From assembly GCF_001704275.1 (NCBI RefSeq), contig NZ_CP011533.1:496001-560000 (forward strand): a stretch of 64,000 nt of DNA, given 5' to 3'. Numbering within the stretch: position 1 is the stretch's first letter; each line of letters opens with the position of its first letter. A program made the translations under genes and the position numbers. Below the pieces are notes generated by a model that was not told where the DNA came from, did no database searches, and was given only the letters and a program-made list of their open reading frames with translations. Below, piece after piece: positions 34,867 through 44,190 of this stretch. This stretch comes from Streptomyces noursei ATCC 11455. GTDB taxonomy: Bacteria; Actinomycetota; Actinomycetes; Streptomycetales; Streptomycetaceae.

Positions 34867-37413
34867 GTGGCACGCGGCAAGTTTCGGATATACCTCGGCG
34901 CGGCACCGGGCGTCGGCAAGACCTACGCGATGCTGTCGGAGGCGCATCGCCGTATCGAGCGCGGCACGGACTGCGTGGTCGCCTTCGTCGAGCACCACGA
35001 CCGGCCGCGCACCGAGGTGATGCTGCACGGGCTGGAGCAGACCCCGCGCCGGGAGCTGGAGTACCGCGACACGGTGTTCACCGAGATGGACGTGGACGCC
35101 GTCCTGGCACGCAGACCCGCCGTGGCGCTGGTGGACGAGATGGCGCACACCAACGTCCCCGGCTCGCGCAACGCCAAGCGCTGGCAGGACATCGAGGAGC
35201 TGCTGGAAGCCGGGATCCATGTGATCTCGACGGTGAACATCCAGCATCTGGAGTCCCTCGGTGACATCGTCGAGTCGATCACCGGGGTGCGGCAGAAGGA
35301 GACCGTCCCCGACGAGGTGGTGCGTCGCGCCGACCAGATCGAACTGGTCGACATGTCTCCCCACGCGCTGCGCCGCCGCATGGCCCACGGCAACATCTAC
35401 AAGTCCAACAAGGTCGACGCGGCGCTCTCCAACTACTTCCGACCCGGGAACCTCACCGCGCTGCGCGAGTTGGCGCTGCTGTGGGTGGCCGACCGGGTCG
35501 ACGAGTACCTCCAGGAGTACCGGAGCGAACACCGGGTCTCGAAGATCTGGGGCTCCCGCGAACGCATCGTCGTCGGCCTGACGGGCGGCAGCGAGGGCCG
35601 CACGCTCATCCGGCGCGCCGCCCGTCTCGCCGAGAAGGGCGCGGGCGGCGAGGTCCTCGCCGTCCACATCGCCCGCAGCGACGGCTTGGACTCCGGATCA
35701 CCCAAGGAACTCGCCGTCCAGCGCACCCTCGTCGAGGACCTCGGCGGCACCTTCCACCATGTCCTGGGCGAGAACGTCTCCTCCGCACTCCTGGAGTTCG
35801 CCCGGGGCGTGAACGCCACCCAGATCGTCCTGGGAACCTCCCGCCGCAAGGCGTGGCAGTACGCCTTCGGTCCCGGCGTGGGCTCCACCGTTGCCCGCGA
35901 CTCGGGACCCGACCTGGACGTCCACATCGTCACGCACGAGGAAGCCGCCAAGGGGCGGGGTCTCCCCGTCGCCCGCGCTGCGCGGCTGGGCCGGTCGCGG
36001 ATCATCTGGGGCTGGCTGACCGGGGTCGTGGGGCCGGCGCTGCTGACGCTGCTGCTGTTGAAGGGGGGAACGGGACTCGGCCTCGCCAACGACGTGCTGC
36101 TGTTCCTGACCCTGACCGTGGCGGCGGCGCTGCTCGGCGGCCTGCGTCCGGCACTGGCCTCGGCCGTGGTGGGCTCACTCCTGCTGAACTGGTTCTTCAC
36201 CCCGCCGGTGGGTCAGCTCACCATCTCGGACCCCAGGAACATCCTGGCGTTGGTCATCTTCGTGCTGGTGGCGATCTCGGTGGCCTCTGTCGTCGACGTC
36301 GCCGCCCGGCGCACCCACCAGGCCGCCCGACTGCGCGCCGAGTCGGAGATCCTCTCGTTCCTGGCGGGCAGTGTCCTGCGTGGTGAAACCACTCTCGACG
36401 CCCTCCTGGAGCGGGTGCGCGAGACCTTCGCGATGGAGGCCGTGGCACTGTTGGAGCGGGAATCCGAGACGGCGCCCTGGACCTGCTCGGGAAGCGTGGG
36501 CGACGCCGGCCCGCTCGTGCGCCCGGAGGACGCACACGTCGACATGCCCGTCGGCGACAACATGGCACTCGCGCTCTACGGTCGTGTCCTGCCCGCCGAG
36601 GATCGCCGCGTGTTGGCGGCCTTCGCCGCCCAGGCCGCCATCGTCCTGGACCGCCAGCGCCTGCAGTCCCAGGCCGAACACGCCCGGAAACTCGCCGAGG
36701 GGAACCGCATCCGCACCGCCCTGCTCGCTGCCGTCAGTCACGACCTGCGGACTCCCCTGGCCGGCATCAAGGCATCGGTCACCTCCCTGCGCTCCGACGA
36801 CGTCGAATGGTCCGACGAGGACCAGGCCGAACTCCTCGCGGGCATCGAGGAGGGCGCCGACCGCCTCGATCACCTCGTCGGCAATCTCCTGGACATGTCC
36901 CGGGTCCAGACCGGCACCGTCACACCGCTGATCCGCGAGGTGGACCTGGACGAGGTCGTGCCGATGGCCCTCGTCGGAGTGCCGGAGGACAGCGTGGTTC
37001 TCGACATCCCCGAGGAACTGCCGATGATCGCCGTCGATCCGGGCCTGCTGGAGCGTTCCGTCGCCAACATCGTCGAGAACGCGGTGAAGTACAGCCCCGA
37101 GGGCGAGCCGGTCCGCGTCTCGGCCAGCACGCTGGGCAGCCGCGTCGAAGTGCGCGTCGCCGACCGCGGCCCCGGCGTCCCCGACGACGCCAAGGACCGC
37201 ATCTTCGAACCCTTCCAGCGCTACGGCGACGCCCCGCGCGGCGCGGGCGTCGGCCTCGGCCTGGCCGTCGCCCGCGGCTTCGCCGAGGCCATCGGGGCGA
37301 CCCTCACCGCCGAGGACACCCCCGGCGGCGGGATGACCATGGTCCTCACGGTGCCCACCGCCGCCGGTCACCTGCCGGCCGCGCCCCAACTCCCGGACGC
37401 GGTCACCTCGTAG
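34867..37413 (+). CDS. kdpD: Osmosensitive K+ channel histidine kinase KdpD
   Basis: 848 residues from GTG 34867. KdpD P-loop domain (~1-210: FRIYLGAAPGVGKTYAMLSE, VDEMAHTNVPGSRNAKRWQD), USP-like domain (~230-355: RIVVGLTGGSEGRTLIRRAA), DUF4118 membrane region (~385-480, four helices, LLNWFFTPPVGQLTISDP), GAF-like region, HisKA with His625 (AVSHDLRTPLAGIKASVTSL), HATPase (NIVENAVKYSP, DRGPGVPDD, GVGLGLAVARG). All motifs intact. It is 51 bases behind kdpE and ends 20 bases before a hairpin. Together with the divergent homologue, the locus has two KdpD kinases for one KdpE. Confidence 0.96.
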   Translation: MARGKFRIYLGAAPGVGKTYAMLSEAHRRIERGTDCVVAFVEHHDRPRTEVMLHGLEQTPRRELEYRDTVFTEMDVDAVLARRPAVALVDEMAHTNVPGSRNAKRWQDIEELLEAGIHVISTVNIQHLESLGDIVESITGVRQKETVPDEVVRRADQIELVDMSPHALRRRMAHGNIYKSNKVDAALSNYFRPGNLTALRELALLWVADRVDEYLQEYRSEHRVSKIWGSRERIVVGLTGGSEGRTLIRRAARLAEKGAGGEVLAVHIARSDGLDSGSPKELAVQRTLVEDLGGTFHHVLGENVSSALLEFARGVNATQIVLGTSRRKAWQYAFGPGVGSTVARDSGPDLDVHIVTHEEAAKGRGLPVARAARLGRSRIIWGWLTGVVGPALLTLLLLKGGTGLGLANDVLLFLTLTVAAALLGGLRPALASAVVGSLLLNWFFTPPVGQLTISDPRNILALVIFVLVAISVASVVDVAARRTHQAARLRAESEILSFLAGSVLRGETTLDALLERVRETFAMEAVALLERESETAPWTCSGSVGDAGPLVRPEDAHVDMPVGDNMALALYGRVLPAEDRRVLAAFAAQAAIVLDRQRLQSQAEHARKLAEGNRIRTALLAAVSHDLRTPLAGIKASVTSLRSDDVEWSDEDQAELLAGIEEGADRLDHLVGNLLDMSRVQTGTVTPLIREVDLDEVVPMALVGVPEDSVVLDIPEELPMIAVDPGLLERSVANIVENAVKYSPEGEPVRVSASTLGSRVEVRVADRGPGVPDDAKDRIFEPFQRYGDAPRGAGVGLGLAVARGFAEAIGATLTAEDTPGGGMTMVLTVPTAAGHLPAAPQLPDAVTS

Positions 37414-37440
37414 TCGGCACGGACATCCTGGTGACCACGT

Positions 37441-37458
37441 GCCCGGCAGAGGCCGGGC
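37441..37458. terminator. Bidirectional hairpin between kdpD and the RCK protein gene
   Basis: GCCCGGC (37441-37447), loop AGAG, GCCGGGC (37452-37458), in the 50-base gap between two convergent genes. It can end transcription from both sides. Confidence 0.65.
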
Positions 37459-37463
37459 GCCCC

Positions 37464-39407
37464 TTACCCGCGCGGGTCTGTCGGGCGCGGCGGCACCCCC
37501 GTCATCAGGAAGTCCAGCCCGCGCCGGGTCGAGACCACCACGACCCGGTCGCCGGCACGCAGGATCCTGCCGTGCGCGGGGCGCCAGTCGAACCCCGGCC
37601 GGTCGAGGCGTAGGCCGCCGAGGGTGTCCGTCGGTCCAGGAGACACGGCCTCGACGGCGGCGCCCACCGCCAGGACGCGCCACTCGTTCTCGCGGAACGC
37701 CTGATGGATGGAGCGTCCCTCCAGCTCCGGGTGGCCGGCGACGTCCACCGCGGTGAAGAGGAGGGAACCGCGCTCGACCGGCATGATGCCCAGGACATGA
37801 CGGCCCATCATGGCGGCCGCGAAGGGAAGCGCGGCGAGCGCCGAGACGCTGCGGCTGCGCGTGGCGGCGTCGGGGTACGAGGCGCGCATCGTACGGGAGA
37901 CGCTGGCGGCGAAGTCGTCGTCGTAGAGCCGCATCACCACCCGCACCCGGGGGTTGCTCTCGCGCGCCGCCATCGCGATGTCGAGGTTCTCGCCGTCGTC
38001 ACGGGTGAGCACCAGCAGGGACTTGCTCTGGCGGATGCGCGCGCGATCGAGGACGCCGGGGGCGCTGGCGTCCTCCAGCAGCAGCGGCACGCCGAGTTCA
38101 CGGGCCAGCCCGACGCCACGCGCGTGCGGGTCCCGTTCTATGACCACCACGTGATGTGCGGTGGTGCGCAGTTGAGCCAGCACGCGGGTGCCGATCTTCC
38201 CCAGTCCGACCAACACGATGTGGTCGCGCAGGTCATCGTCCGGCGGGTGGCCGACCGACGCCTGGCGGAACGCTCCGGTGGCGTTCAGGGTCGCGGCGAC
38301 CACCAGCGGGAGGACCGCCAATCCGACGAATCCGGCGACGAGTTGGAGTACCCGCCGGGCCGGTGATTCGTCGGTCGCCGGGTCGCCCATGGTGAAGATG
38401 TCCAGCAGCGGCAGGTACACCGACTTCCACAGCGGGCCCGGCTCGGCCAACGCGGTGGCCGCGGCCAGTGCCAGCACGATCGCGGCCAGCGCGCCGAAGA
38501 CCGAAAGGACCTCGCGGGAGAGGAAGACCTTCCACGGCAGATGCGCCAGTCGCCCACGCAGCCATGCGCCGTAACGGCGCCGGTCACGCTGCGGGGCCTC
38601 GGGGCGATGGTGATGGGTGACCTCCTCCAGCATGAGCCGGCCGTGGGTGAACTGCCGGTGGTAGGACGTGACCGTGTCGGGCAGCAGTTGGGTGCCCTCC
38701 TCCCCCGGTGTCTCCGGGCTGTCCTCGCTCGCCGGGTCGTCCTGGTGGGCACCGGACAACACCGCGAGGGTGGCCAGGTCGGCGGACTTCGGCGGAGTAC
38801 GGGCGGGGCGTACGACGCCGCGGAAGACCTGGCCCTCCACCTGCAACGTGTCGCCCCGCCCGACCGCGGCGGCGGCCACCAGCTCGGGGACCGCGGTGTC
38901 TGTGTCGGACAACACGGTGGTGGACATGTCGAGCCCCGTGTCATCGCTCCGGCCGAGCGCCGACACGGCGCGGTCCAGGAGCCGTTCGAGGTGCTCGCCG
39001 CGCTGTCGGTTGTACATGCGGATGACCAGGCGGATCGTGGGGTTGATGCTCCGGGCCAGCAGCGCGGCGGTGAGATTGACCTGGTCGTCGCGGTAGGTCA
39101 GGGCGAGCGCGGCCGCCCGCTCCACACCCGCAGCCCGCAGCGTCTGCTCGTCCGGGCGGGCGGCCACCAGCAGTTCGACGGTCGACTGCGGATCGCGGTG
39201 CAGCGCGGCGATCTCCGGTGCGTGCCCTTCGCGCCGGGAGGGCAGCACGACGGTGACCGCCTCACCGCACACCGCGTCCAGGGTCACCGCGAGCCGGTGC
39301 GCGAGCCCGTCGTCCCCGCAGATCACCATGTGCCGAGAACGCTGCCCAAAGGGCATGTGCAGTTGGAGAGTTGACGTCACAACAGCAAGATTGCCGGTAC
39401 ATGACAC
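37464..39407 (-). CDS. Potassium channel-type protein with two TrkA-N (RCK) domains
   Basis: 647 residues. Residues ~25-150 form a first Rossmann RCK domain (HMVICGDDGLAHRLAVTLDA, IRLVIRMYNRQRGEHLERLL). Two membrane helices flank a pore-loop-like stretch at ~310-390 (LSVFGALAAIVLALAAATAL, VYLPLLDIFTMGDPATDE, LQLVAGFVGLAVLPLVVAAT). A second RCK domain follows at ~405-560 (HIVLVGLGKIGTRVLAQLRT, VVVIERDPHARG), then a TrkA-C-like end (DRVVVVSTRRGLDFLM). The classic TVGYG filter is not recognisable (FTMGD in its place), so ion selectivity is uncertain. Convergent with kdpD. The first ATG has no clear ribosome binding site; ATG 39356 is an alternative start. Confidence 0.85.
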   Translation of the reverse strand: MSCTGNLAVVTSTLQLHMPFGQRSRHMVICGDDGLAHRLAVTLDAVCGEAVTVVLPSRREGHAPEIAALHRDPQSTVELLVAARPDEQTLRAAGVERAAALALTYRDDQVNLTAALLARSINPTIRLVIRMYNRQRGEHLERLLDRAVSALGRSDDTGLDMSTTVLSDTDTAVPELVAAAAVGRGDTLQVEGQVFRGVVRPARTPPKSADLATLAVLSGAHQDDPASEDSPETPGEEGTQLLPDTVTSYHRQFTHGRLMLEEVTHHHRPEAPQRDRRRYGAWLRGRLAHLPWKVFLSREVLSVFGALAAIVLALAAATALAEPGPLWKSVYLPLLDIFTMGDPATDESPARRVLQLVAGFVGLAVLPLVVAATLNATGAFRQASVGHPPDDDLRDHIVLVGLGKIGTRVLAQLRTTAHHVVVIERDPHARGVGLARELGVPLLLEDASAPGVLDRARIRQSKSLLVLTRDDGENLDIAMAARESNPRVRVVMRLYDDDFAASVSRTMRASYPDAATRSRSVSALAALPFAAAMMGRHVLGIMPVERGSLLFTAVDVAGHPELEGRSIHQAFRENEWRVLAVGAAVEAVSPGPTDTLGGLRLDRPGFDWRPAHGRILRAGDRVVVVSTRRGLDFLMTGVPPRPTDPRG

Positions 39408-39762
39408 GCGGTTCCGCTACGCACAACAGTTCGGCATCAAAGATCCGTATGGGCGGGCGCCACCATGGCGCCCTCCCTCCTGCGGTCGTGAGGAGTCACC
39501 GGCCGAGGATGTCGTCGGCAGGCAGGACGCGGCCGACGAGGAATTCCCGACCCAAGTAGGGCGATGGCCGTCGGTCGCGCCGCGGACGCCCGAGCTGGCC
39601 GACGCCGCCCTACGGAAGCTCCCAACAGGTAAGCCCAAGGGATTCGACAAGAACGCGACAAGAAGGGATCTTGACCCGCCGTTTACCTGATCACCCATGC
39701 CTAAGCTGCCGGAGACACGGCCTCGCCTTTGGCGTGCTCCGGAGAGAACGGGGGAAAGACTC
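39408..39762. other. Intergenic region upstream of the WXG100-like cassette
   Basis: About 355 bases between divergent genes. The stretch around 39650-39700 (CAAGAAGGGATCTTGACC, then GTTTACCTGATCACC) is locally less GC-rich and may be the cassette promoter, with TTGACC as a -35-like box. No gene seen. Confidence 0.45.
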
Positions 39763-40092
39763 ATGTCCAAAAATGAGTCGTCAGTGGATTCGGCAGCGCT
39801 TTCCAGACTGGCGAAGAGCTTTGAAAGCTACGGCACGGACCTGGAAAGCTACACGCGGGACTTCCGGTCGAAGACCGATTCCGAGGTAATTCACGACGGA
39901 TTCGGTGTCCTCACGGAGTCCGAAGAGGTCACCTCCGCGTACATCGAGATGTCCACCGACATGACGGAGACCCTCAACGCCCTGCGACAGCACCTCGATC
40001 AGATCTCCCAGGGTCTGCGCACGGTCCAGCAGAACGCCACGAACACGGACGAGTCCATCAGTTCCGGCTTCGATCAGGGGCGTCACGCATGA
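39763..40092 (+). CDS. Helical small protein, ESX/WXG100-partner-like
   Basis: 109 residues from ATG 39763 with GGGGGAAAGACTC upstream. It is almost entirely helical and hydrophilic (LSRLAKSFESYGTDLESYTR, MTETLNALRQHLDQISQGLR), without signal peptide or membrane segment. The size and heptad pattern resemble WXG100-type partner proteins, though no clear WxG is present (the turn region reads IHDGFGVLTESEE). Its stop overlaps the next start as ATGA. I infer that it pairs with the WXG-headed protein encoded next. Confidence 0.7.
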   Translation: MSKNESSVDSAALSRLAKSFESYGTDLESYTRDFRSKTDSEVIHDGFGVLTESEEVTSAYIEMSTDMTETLNALRQHLDQISQGLRTVQQNATNTDESISSGFDQGRHA

Positions 40093-41177
40093 GCGGTGAC
40101 GAGTCCGTAGCGGAACAGGTCTACGAGGCCGGCCTGGACATCATCAATCCCGGCGGCGATCCGGACGTCCTGCGTTCGGCCGCCAAGGGCTGGCGGGATC
40201 TGCACGAGAACCTCCAGAACATGTTCCAGGACCTGGACCGCGAGGTACAGCAGACACTGGATTCCGGCTGGCGCGGTCCGGCGGCAGAATCCTTCGCGGA
40301 GCACTGGAAGAACCTCGACGCCGCGATGAAGAAGAGCCTTCCGCAGTTGTCCGAGGCGGCCAAGAGCCTCGACGAGGCCGCGGACGCCATCGAGGACATC
40401 AACCGCGAGATCCACGAGATCTACCTGGAGATCGGCATCTCCATCGGTATCTCGGTCGGCATGTCCTTCCTGACCATGGGCTTCTCGGCGGCCGCGGGGG
40501 CCGCCCGAGCCGCCCAACTCGCCGCCCGCGCCGCGAAACTCGCCAAGACCCTCGGCACCATCCTGCGGAAGGTCGGCGAGGCGTTCAAGGTCATCTCCCG
40601 GCTGGCGAAGGAGCACCGCTTCCTGAAGAACGTCCTGGTCAACTGGACCAGCAACACCGGCGGCACCGTCATCACCAACACCCTCACCGGGCAGGAGACC
40701 AACCTTTTCGAGGCCACCTGGCAGGGCGGACTCTCCGCGGTGGTCGGCACCGGGCCCGGGCTCGGTGCCGCCCGTCTCGTGGGCAAAGTGACGGGGCCGC
40801 TGGTCGGTGACGTGGCGGGCGGCGCCGTGGGAAGCATGACCGGCGGGCTCGCCGTCGATGGCATCAAGAAGGTCCGCGGCGACCAAGACGTCGAGATGGG
40901 CTGGGACAGCCTCGTCAACGGAGTCACCGGTGCCGCCGGCGGGGCTGCCGTCCACGGCGCGAACAAGCACGTGCCGGCCGGTCTGAGCCCGCACTTCGCG
41001 GTCGAGGGTCCGGCGCAAGGAGTTGTCTACGGTGGCGGCGGGGCCATCGCCAAACCGCTGCACGACGCCATCTGGCCGCAGGAACCGGACCAGCCCAAGT
41101 CGGACGAGCCGACGAGCGGATCCGCCGACACACCACAGGGACCGAAGAAGGGTTCAGTGAAGGACGTTTTCGGGTGA
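40089..41177 (+). CDS. WXG100-headed membrane-active protein, possible type VII substrate
   Basis: 362 residues. Residues ~1-110 are a WXG100-like helical hairpin: DVLRSAAKGWRDLHENLQNM, the turn LDSGWRGPAAESFAEHWKNL with W-R-G, and SLPQLSEAAKSLDEAADAIE. Residues ~115-140 form a hydrophobic helix (LEIGISIGISVGMSFLTMGF). Next come Ala-rich amphipathic helices (GAARAAQLAARAAKLAKTLG) and a Gly/Ala-rich region (LVGDVAGGAVGSMTGGLAVD). The tail is Pro/Ser-rich and hydrophilic. This layout, a WXG head with a hydrophobic glycine-rich body, is seen in large ESX substrates and polymorphic toxins, but no known toxin domain is recognised. Genes before and after overlap it. Confidence 0.75.
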   Translation: MSGDESVAEQVYEAGLDIINPGGDPDVLRSAAKGWRDLHENLQNMFQDLDREVQQTLDSGWRGPAAESFAEHWKNLDAAMKKSLPQLSEAAKSLDEAADAIEDINREIHEIYLEIGISIGISVGMSFLTMGFSAAAGAARAAQLAARAAKLAKTLGTILRKVGEAFKVISRLAKEHRFLKNVLVNWTSNTGGTVITNTLTGQETNLFEATWQGGLSAVVGTGPGLGAARLVGKVTGPLVGDVAGGAVGSMTGGLAVDGIKKVRGDQDVEMGWDSLVNGVTGAAGGAAVHGANKHVPAGLSPHFAVEGPAQGVVYGGGGAIAKPLHDAIWPQEPDQPKSDEPTSGSADTPQGPKKGSVKDVFG

Positions 41178-42550
41178 GGGAACGGGACCTTGGAACCGCT
41201 GCGGCATCGGTGCTGGCATGGGCCGGTGCCGCGGCGTTCGTGATCTGCCTGCTGGTGCGGAAGATCGCCCCGTTTCCGCGCTGGGATCTGCTGGCCTGCT
41301 TGGCGTTCTCCGCAGTGGCGTTCCTGGCGTGGTGGCTGCGGGCAACCGGACGGTGGGGCTCCCGGATAGGAAGGGTCGTACCCCCGACGTTCGGGCTGAA
41401 GACGGGCCGAAGGTGGTGGCCACCATTGCGCGGTATATGCACCGTCTTCGCGGTCTGGCTCTTGGCCGGCCCTTTCCTCCTCCTGGCTCTTTCGGCCTCG
41501 GACAACAGCTCCCAACTGGCTGCCATCACCCGGCACGACTACCGCTACGCTCCGGTCACGATCACGAAAATCCATCACCGATATCAGAATTCCTACAAGG
41601 GCGGCACGACGTATACCTATGTGGTCACCGTCGAGGCACCGGGCCCCGGCGAGCACAACGAAGCACTGCAGTTGAAAGGGCAGCTCACCTCAGCATCCGG
41701 CCGGTGGACCACCGGTGACCGCCTGGCGGGTGGGCTCTACGCCCCGGACGCCCCGTCCCTGGGAATCATCCTCACCCCTCGTCGGCACCTCGCCTCTCTC
41801 CTGGGAGGCCCGGCATCACCGGGCGAGATGGTGATGCTGGCCCTCTTCAGCGCCCTCCCCCTCGCCCTGTTCCTCATGTGCGTCAGGTCCGGGGCCAAGA
41901 ACGGGGCCGAACCGGCGACTCCGCAGTCCGTGCTCGGCGACAGACCGGCGCGCCGACTGCGGGTGCGTATCGCGGGCGGGACAGCCGGGGAACGACTCTC
42001 AGCGCCCGATCCCAAAAAGTCTTCCGGCGGCCCCCAGCGCACCCTCTCCCCCGCCTTGCGTCTTGCCTCAACCGAAGGCACCCGCGACCTGTTCATCGAC
42101 CGCTGCCTCGACCCTCAAGCCCTTGCCTCGGCCCTCGAAGACCAGGCCGGGTGGCTCCACTGGGCGCCGATTGCGGAGGACCCACCCGACTGGTCCGTCC
42201 CGGCCCTGCTCGTCCTCGACGACGACCGCTACGTATACGGGCTGACGCCCCCGGGAAGCGTGGTGGATCTCCCTCAAGGCGAGCCGGTGAACCTCCCCCT
42301 CCCGGACGCCCGCCCGTTGCGCGCAGTGGGCCCGTACGCACTGTGGCAGCCGGCCGTACACGGACCGGGTTCGTACGGCTTCGGCCTCGGCTTCCTCGCG
42401 CTATGCCTGATCGTCGCCGGGGTCGACTACGACGGTGGACCGCTGTTGAGCCTGTGCTTCCTCACCGCCGCGGGAGGACCACTGGTGAGCCTCCTGCTGA
42501 TCCAACGCCTGCGCACGACCTACCTGCGAAGACTGGCACAGCAGACATGA
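41174..42550 (+). CDS. Membrane protein of the WXG cassette (DUF3592-like region)
   Basis: 458 residues, GTG overlapping the previous stop codon as GTGA. Membrane helices: ~8-28 and ~38-56 near the N-terminus, ~88-108, ~220-240, and two or three near the C-terminus (FGLGFLALCLIVAGVDYDGG, LTAAGGPLVSLLLIQRL). Residues ~120-175 (YAPVTITKIHHRYQNSYKGG, TYTYVVTVEAPGPGE) resemble the extracytoplasmic beta segment of DUF3592 proteins. A cytoplasmic stretch lies at ~245-375. It could be an immunity or anchoring protein for the WXG-headed protein; this is inference from the overlap only. Family not otherwise known to me. Confidence 0.75.
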   Translation: MRERDLGTAAASVLAWAGAAAFVICLLVRKIAPFPRWDLLACLAFSAVAFLAWWLRATGRWGSRIGRVVPPTFGLKTGRRWWPPLRGICTVFAVWLLAGPFLLLALSASDNSSQLAAITRHDYRYAPVTITKIHHRYQNSYKGGTTYTYVVTVEAPGPGEHNEALQLKGQLTSASGRWTTGDRLAGGLYAPDAPSLGIILTPRRHLASLLGGPASPGEMVMLALFSALPLALFLMCVRSGAKNGAEPATPQSVLGDRPARRLRVRIAGGTAGERLSAPDPKKSSGGPQRTLSPALRLASTEGTRDLFIDRCLDPQALASALEDQAGWLHWAPIAEDPPDWSVPALLVLDDDRYVYGLTPPGSVVDLPQGEPVNLPLPDARPLRAVGPYALWQPAVHGPGSYGFGLGFLALCLIVAGVDYDGGPLLSLCFLTAAGGPLVSLLLIQRLRTTYLRRLAQQT

Positions 42551-42958
42551 AGCCCATGCTGCGCATGTGGGCGCACGACTCCGAGACAGGCCCGCGCTGG
42601 AGCGACCGCGAGCGCCACGCTGCTGGCCTCGAGGTGATCCTTGGCAGGGCCGGCCGTCGCCGGCGTCGTTTCAACGGCACCACGGCTCCGCCAACCTTCC
42701 GTGCCTCGCGCTGCTCCGCGGAGTGCCGCGCCTGCGCCGTGAGACACACCACGCACGCCGGATCCCCCAACAATCGACGGATCCCGTAACCGGGGACCGT
42801 CCCACCCCGCTCGTGCTCGGCTGCCAGCCGGCCGCGCTGGGCCGCCTCGACACGCGCGGCCTGCCCGCCCTGGCGCGTCTCGCACGTCTGTGTACGCCCG
42901 GTGCCCGGCAAGCGCCGGCCCATTGCCGCGGGCGAGACGGAGCCGGCCAGACTGGTTC
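42551..42958. other. Intergenic stretch with a doubtful minus-strand ORF
   Basis: About 400 bases. On the minus strand from ATG 42923 a frame reads GGTVPGYGIRRLLGDPACVV then CLTAQARHSAEQREAR, resembling the short Cys-containing proteins common in actinobacterial mobile elements. It would overlap the 3' end of the membrane protein gene and I do not annotate it as a gene. Confidence 0.3.
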
Positions 42959-44177
42959 TCACGCCTCTGCGGCCGGGGCCGCCGGATCGGCAGGTGGGGT
43001 GTCGACGCGCATGGCTCGGCCGATGGCCGCGGCGACTGCTGGGGACTCCCAGTAAGCGGCGTGGGTCCACAAGCCGGTGCTGGCCGAGTGCGGCACGGGG
43101 ATGTCTGCCGGGCTGCTGCCGTCATGCGGTTGGAAGACAGTGGAGGCTGCGAAAGCCAGCACGTCGAGCGGTTCCCACAGGTTGGTCCAGCGGGCGAGGG
43201 AGGTGGGAAGAACGACCCGCTGGGCACCGGCGAATGGCTCAAGTTGGCCGCCGCGAGGGTCGCAGACGTGGAAGAAGGCCGCTTGCGAGCCGAACGTGAG
43301 CAGCTTCTCGGTCCACAGCGGGTTTTCGGCGGTGGCCATGTCGACGGCGACGACTCCACCAAGGCTGTGGGCCACCACCCGCACAGGACGGTCCGGGTAC
43401 CGACCGAGCTCGGGGTCGACCGTGTCGATGGACGCCCGTATCCGGGCGTGAATGGCGGCCTGGTGGCGCTGGTGGACGAGGACGTCTCCGAGAAAGCGTG
43501 TTGTTCCGGGTCCGAGCCGGGTCCTCAGCGCGTGGTTGATGCGGCCGACGGCTGCTTGGATTGCCGCACCGGCCACGCGGTCCAGGTCGGACAGGCGTCT
43601 GCGGACGAGTGAGCGCAGCCGGCCTTCGAAGTCGGTCGGCCCGGAGCCGCGCAGCTCTGCGTAGCCGAACTCGCCCTCGGGTGCAGCGTCGAGGAGGGCT
43701 CGGGCCAGATCCCGTCCGACCTCGGCCAGCAGGAGGGGGCGTCGGTGCGCTGCAGCCAGGTCGTCTGGTCCCGTACCTCGGCGAGGTACGCCGCGACCTG
43801 GTCGCTGTCGACGGGTGTGACGTCGCCATCCCGCAGTTCGGCTTCGTGGTCCTGCGGCGTGGCGGAGAGGTGTTCGCGCAGCGTTTGCTCGACGCGGTGC
43901 GGGCATCCGGTGCCGGGGTGCGCTCGGCGAACAGGTCGGCTGCCAGTGCGTCGTCTGCCACGGTGTGCGGCGGCTCGTTCTCGGCGCGCAGGGTGTTGGT
44001 GGAGGCGTGGAGGGGTGGGAGGGTGGCGGCGATGTGCTGGTCTTCGGCGCCGAGGTCGCCCCAGTACACCGGATGCATCTCGACGCCGGAGGCTGCCTGG
44101 AGGGCTTCGACGGCGGCTGTGAAGCCCTTGAGGTCGCGGTTGGCGACGCCGTGGATGACGAAGACCGGATCGGGCAC
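42959..44177 (-). pseudogene. Frameshifted alpha/beta hydrolase (lipase-like)
   Basis: GTG 44177 follows AAGGAGGGG. The first frame starts PDPVFVIHGVANRDLKGFTA and MHPVYWGDLGAEDQHIAATL, then breaks near 43910 inside a CCCC run. A second frame continues VEQTLREHLSATPQDHEAEL and DQVAAYLAEVRDQTTWLQR to a CCCCC run near 43737. The third frame carries LLLAEVGRDLARALLDAAPE, the nucleophile elbow VRVVAHSLGGVVAVDMATAE (GxSxG) and LTFGSQAAFFHVCDP, to the stop. Adding one C at each run restores a single ~405-residue hydrolase. Either inactivated twice or hit by homopolymer errors in the assembly. It lies 13 bases behind the CHAT-like fragment, in the same direction. Confidence 0.8.
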
Positions 44178-44190
44178 GTGTGCCCCTCCT

